DNA of 15,543 bases, from NCBI GenBank assembly GCA_006226225.1, contig SBHI01000190.1, positions 1 through 15,543 on the forward strand. Direction: 5' to 3'. The notes under the pieces were generated by a model. It saw only the letters and a list, made by a program, of their open reading frames with translations. It made no database searches and had not been told where the DNA came from. Of this stretch, positions 13,292 to 15,543 are shown piece after piece (position 1 is the stretch's first letter; the number at the start of each line of letters is the position of its first letter). This DNA comes from Alphaproteobacteria bacterium (GTDB lineage: Bacteria > Pseudomonadota > Alphaproteobacteria > Micavibrionales > CSBR16-224). The translations under genes were made by a program, and so were the position numbers.

Positions 13292-15543
13292 ATGGCGCAA
13301 CGCATTGACCAGAACAGCTTTCCGATCAAGCTTGCCTCTGCCAGTTGTAACCAGACAGGCGGCGACTGGCCGCGTAATCTGGCCAATATCTATGCTGCCA
13401 TTGATCAGGCCGCCGCAGACGGTGCCGATATTCTGGGACTGGAAGAGCTCGGCCTGACGGGCTACGAGCGCGGTGATGACTTTTTCTATTCCGATAACAG
13501 CCTCATTTTGCAAATGCTGCGCATTATCGCCCGCTATGCCGCCGAAAAATCCCCCGATCTGGTCATTTCCGTCGGGCATCCGTGGTATTTTTCCGATAAG
13601 CATCTGCCCGCACAGGCAGACCGCCGCAAAAACCCGCTATTTAACCGCGTGAATAACTGTTTTGATGCGCAAAGTTTTCTGGCGCATGGCGATGTTGCGG
13701 CGATTTCCGCAAAACGCTATTTGTTCAATTACGAACGCGGCTACGAAAAACGCCATTTTGAAGAATGGAGTGAAGATGCCGCCAACGGGTATGAAAATAA
13801 ATTTGGCAAAGGACGGCACGGCACAATCGTCATCGAACTGCCGGAAACCTCTTTACCCGACAGCACAGTCGTACCGAAGAAAACCGTGCCCTTCGGCGCA
13901 CCCGTTATCCGTATCGGTGCTGGCGATACAACCGCACAGCTGACGCATGTGATTTGCGAAGAATACTGGATCGGCTCCCGCTTTGACGGTACAGGTGATA
14001 ATGATGATTACAGGCAGGACAATCCGCTGGCACAGAAAGCACGGTATTTCGACATTACCGTGGCGCTGAACCCGAATGCCAGCCCCCCTGCCCCGGGAAA
14101 AATCGACAAACACCGCGAACTTTGTAAGCTGGCCTCCCGGTATTGTGAAGTGCTGCTGCATACGGACGGGCTTGGTTCATCTGGATCGACTTTTGCGCAA
14201 TTCGGCAGCCGCATCATGGCACAGGATGGAGACATTATTTCCGAAGGCAAACGCGGCAGTTTTCTGGATATGGCCTATACCAGCCAAATCGTCACAGTGC
14301 GCGCGCCGCGCAATAAAGGCCATGCGCCGCATCTGTCCATTCCGCATAAATTCAAAACTGATCACAGCCCTGCCGTGCAGGACGGGCCTGCCGCATGGGA
14401 ATACGGGCCGCGTGCAGAATTCGAAGAAGAAATGCGTAACGAGCTGTTATGGCTGTTCGACTATATGCGTAAAAACCGTATTCAAGGTATTGCACAAGCA
14501 TTGAGCGGCGGCGCGGATTCCGGCTATAACGCCGCGAAACTGCGCCTGCTGATTGAGCTAGCGGTTGCCGAACGCGGCATTGACGGCTTTCTTGAAGCCA
14601 TGCCGCATCTGAATTGCGCCGATAAAATCCGCGCCGCTTTCAAACAGGGCGGCGATGCGGCGGCCATCGACTGTGCCGCAGACGAAATGCTGACCTGCGT
14701 TTATATGGGCACGGATAACAGCTCGGACGATACGCTGCGTGCTGCGCAAACGCTGGTCGAAGGCGGATCGGACGAGAACGGTAGCGCGTTCAAAGGCATC
14801 GGCGGCAAATTTGAAAACCGCAATGTGCAAAGCCTGCTGGAACAATACTGCCAGATCTATGCAGGGATGGGTTCGCTGTCCCTGTTTGCGAAAAATCCCG
14901 TTGCTTACGAAAATGTGCAGGCACGGGCGCGGCAGGTCTTGATCATGACCTTTGCCAATACCGAGAACAAACTCGCCATTTCCAACCCCAATCTGGATGA
15001 AGGCCGCAACTCCTACGCAACATGGGGCGGCGATCTACATGGCGGCATGATCAGCGGCAACGCCCATAAGAACAAGGCGCGCCAGCTGGAACATATGCGC
15101 CTGCTATATGAACACGGGCTGGAAGGCGGTGCAGCGCCTGTGAAAAGCTTTTTCTGGATTTTGAAAAACAAGCCGTCGGCCGAGCTGCAGCCGCGCGGCG
15201 CGGACGGCAAGGTCACGCAATTTGACGAGGATCAGCTGGGGCGCAGTTTTGTGCAAATGGATGTGATCTCCCATTTCATGCTGAACGACCGCCCGGACAG
15301 CCAGCACGGGCGCAAAAACAGCCCGCTGGAAGTCTTTGAAAAATGCCGCGCACATCCCGCCTTTGCCGCAGATGACATCGCCACATTGCATGACCGCATC
15401 CGCCTGTCTTACGAGAAATGGGGGCATGCGCAGTTCAAAATTCACGGCAGCCCGATTGCCGCGACCTATGGCAAGAATGTCGACCACCAATCCTCGCTGC
15501 GCACGCCGAATATCAGCGCGAACCACCGCCCCGAGCTGGCGGT
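13292..15543 (+). CDS. nadE: Glutamine-dependent NAD+ synthetase (partial, runs off right edge)
   Basis: An uninterrupted frame of 750 codons, without a stop before the window ends. The enzyme amidates nicotinate adenine dinucleotide to NAD using ammonia from glutamine. The N-terminal nitrilase-like glutaminase domain shows the Glu52 (E-E-L-G-L-T-G-Y), Lys141 (S-A-K-R-Y-L) and Cys222 (I-C-E-E-Y-W) triad. The segment after Lys141 (N-Y-E-R-G-Y-E-K-R) resembles the long Mycobacterium-type enzyme. The synthetase domain has the ATP P-loop S-G-G-A-D-S at 405-410, then V-Y-M-G-T-D-N-S-S and an N-L-D-E-G motif. Published glutamine-dependent forms have about 540-680 residues, so this one is long; about 40 residues after the P-loop form an apparent insertion. 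The ATG follows AAAGGA, 22 bases after the nicotinamidase stop, and it completes the salvage operon. Confidence 0.93.
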   Translation, partial: MAQRIDQNSFPIKLASASCNQTGGDWPRNLANIYAAIDQAAADGADILGLEELGLTGYERGDDFFYSDNSLILQMLRIIARYAAEKSPDLVISVGHPWYFSDKHLPAQADRRKNPLFNRVNNCFDAQSFLAHGDVAAISAKRYLFNYERGYEKRHFEEWSEDAANGYENKFGKGRHGTIVIELPETSLPDSTVVPKKTVPFGAPVIRIGAGDTTAQLTHVICEEYWIGSRFDGTGDNDDYRQDNPLAQKARYFDITVALNPNASPPAPGKIDKHRELCKLASRYCEVLLHTDGLGSSGSTFAQFGSRIMAQDGDIISEGKRGSFLDMAYTSQIVTVRAPRNKGHAPHLSIPHKFKTDHSPAVQDGPAAWEYGPRAEFEEEMRNELLWLFDYMRKNRIQGIAQALSGGADSGYNAAKLRLLIELAVAERGIDGFLEAMPHLNCADKIRAAFKQGGDAAAIDCAADEMLTCVYMGTDNSSDDTLRAAQTLVEGGSDENGSAFKGIGGKFENRNVQSLLEQYCQIYAGMGSLSLFAKNPVAYENVQARARQVLIMTFANTENKLAISNPNLDEGRNSYATWGGDLHGGMISGNAHKNKARQLEHMRLLYEHGLEGGAAPVKSFFWILKNKPSAELQPRGADGKVTQFDEDQLGRSFVQMDVISHFMLNDRPDSQHGRKNSPLEVFEKCRAHPAFAADDIATLHDRIRLSYEKWGHAQFKIHGSPIAATYGKNVDHQSSLRTPNISANHRPELA

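Noticed and set aside
9509..15543. Phage or anti-phage NAD restoration cassette
   Set aside because: No phage or defence genes, integrase or transfer signs are visible in the window, and the enzymes form an ordinary Preiss-Handler set. The idea is kept only as a question about gene-order conservation.

Overview
The window reads as a chromosomal segment of an alphaproteobacterium of roughly 50% GC. The best lineage clue is the response regulator at 8305-8847: its receiver domain is followed by an F-I-G-P-D-R-R-R-R motif, a tail typical of single-domain response regulators in alphaproteobacteria, and its neighbour resembles the Hpt-like proteins of the same group. An uncultivated, Micavibrio-like or Rhodospirillales-like genome would fit, but the genus cannot be fixed from the sequence. 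There is no sign of phage, insertion sequence, CRISPR, tRNA or rRNA.

Layout. (1) 78-374 (+): a 98-residue protein with an internal duplication, ending at a strong bidirectional terminator (398-440). (2) 453-6323 (-): a 1956-residue secreted alpha-2-macroglobulin with a Cys-Val-Glu-Gln thioester site. (3) 6446-7576 (-): a cytoplasmic five-bladed beta-propeller protein of the GH68/GH32/GH43 kind, upstream of the macroglobulin on the same strand. (4) 7577-7899: a 323-base AT-rich gap with a candidate promoter and a palindromic operator-like motif, then a 67-residue protein (7900-8103) with its own terminator. (5) 8305-9350 (+): a receiver-domain response regulator overlapping by ATGA a small helical protein that looks like an Hpt domain whose phospho-accepting histidine position is methionine. 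(6) 9509 to the right edge (+): a four-gene NAD operon of PRPP synthetase homologue, nicotinate phosphoribosyltransferase, nicotinamidase and glutamine-dependent NAD synthetase, the last cut by the window edge.

How the parts work together. The last operon encodes nearly the whole Preiss-Handler salvage route: nicotinamide is deamidated (PncA), joined to PRPP (PncB) supplied by the Prs-like protein, and the resulting NaMN is adenylylated by a NadD not present here before NadE amidates it to NAD. The response regulator and Hpt-like pair should form part of a phosphorelay whose kinase lies elsewhere. The macroglobulin is expected to trap proteases in the periplasm.

Most notable observations: PncB and PncA, which are unrelated in fold, end in similar basic octapeptides; the Hpt-like protein has its histidine displaced by one residue; three near-identical palindromes occur only in the gaps around the 67-residue gene and the response regulator; and the 98-residue protein carries two copies of a 28-residue module exactly 48 residues apart. 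None of these proves a new system.
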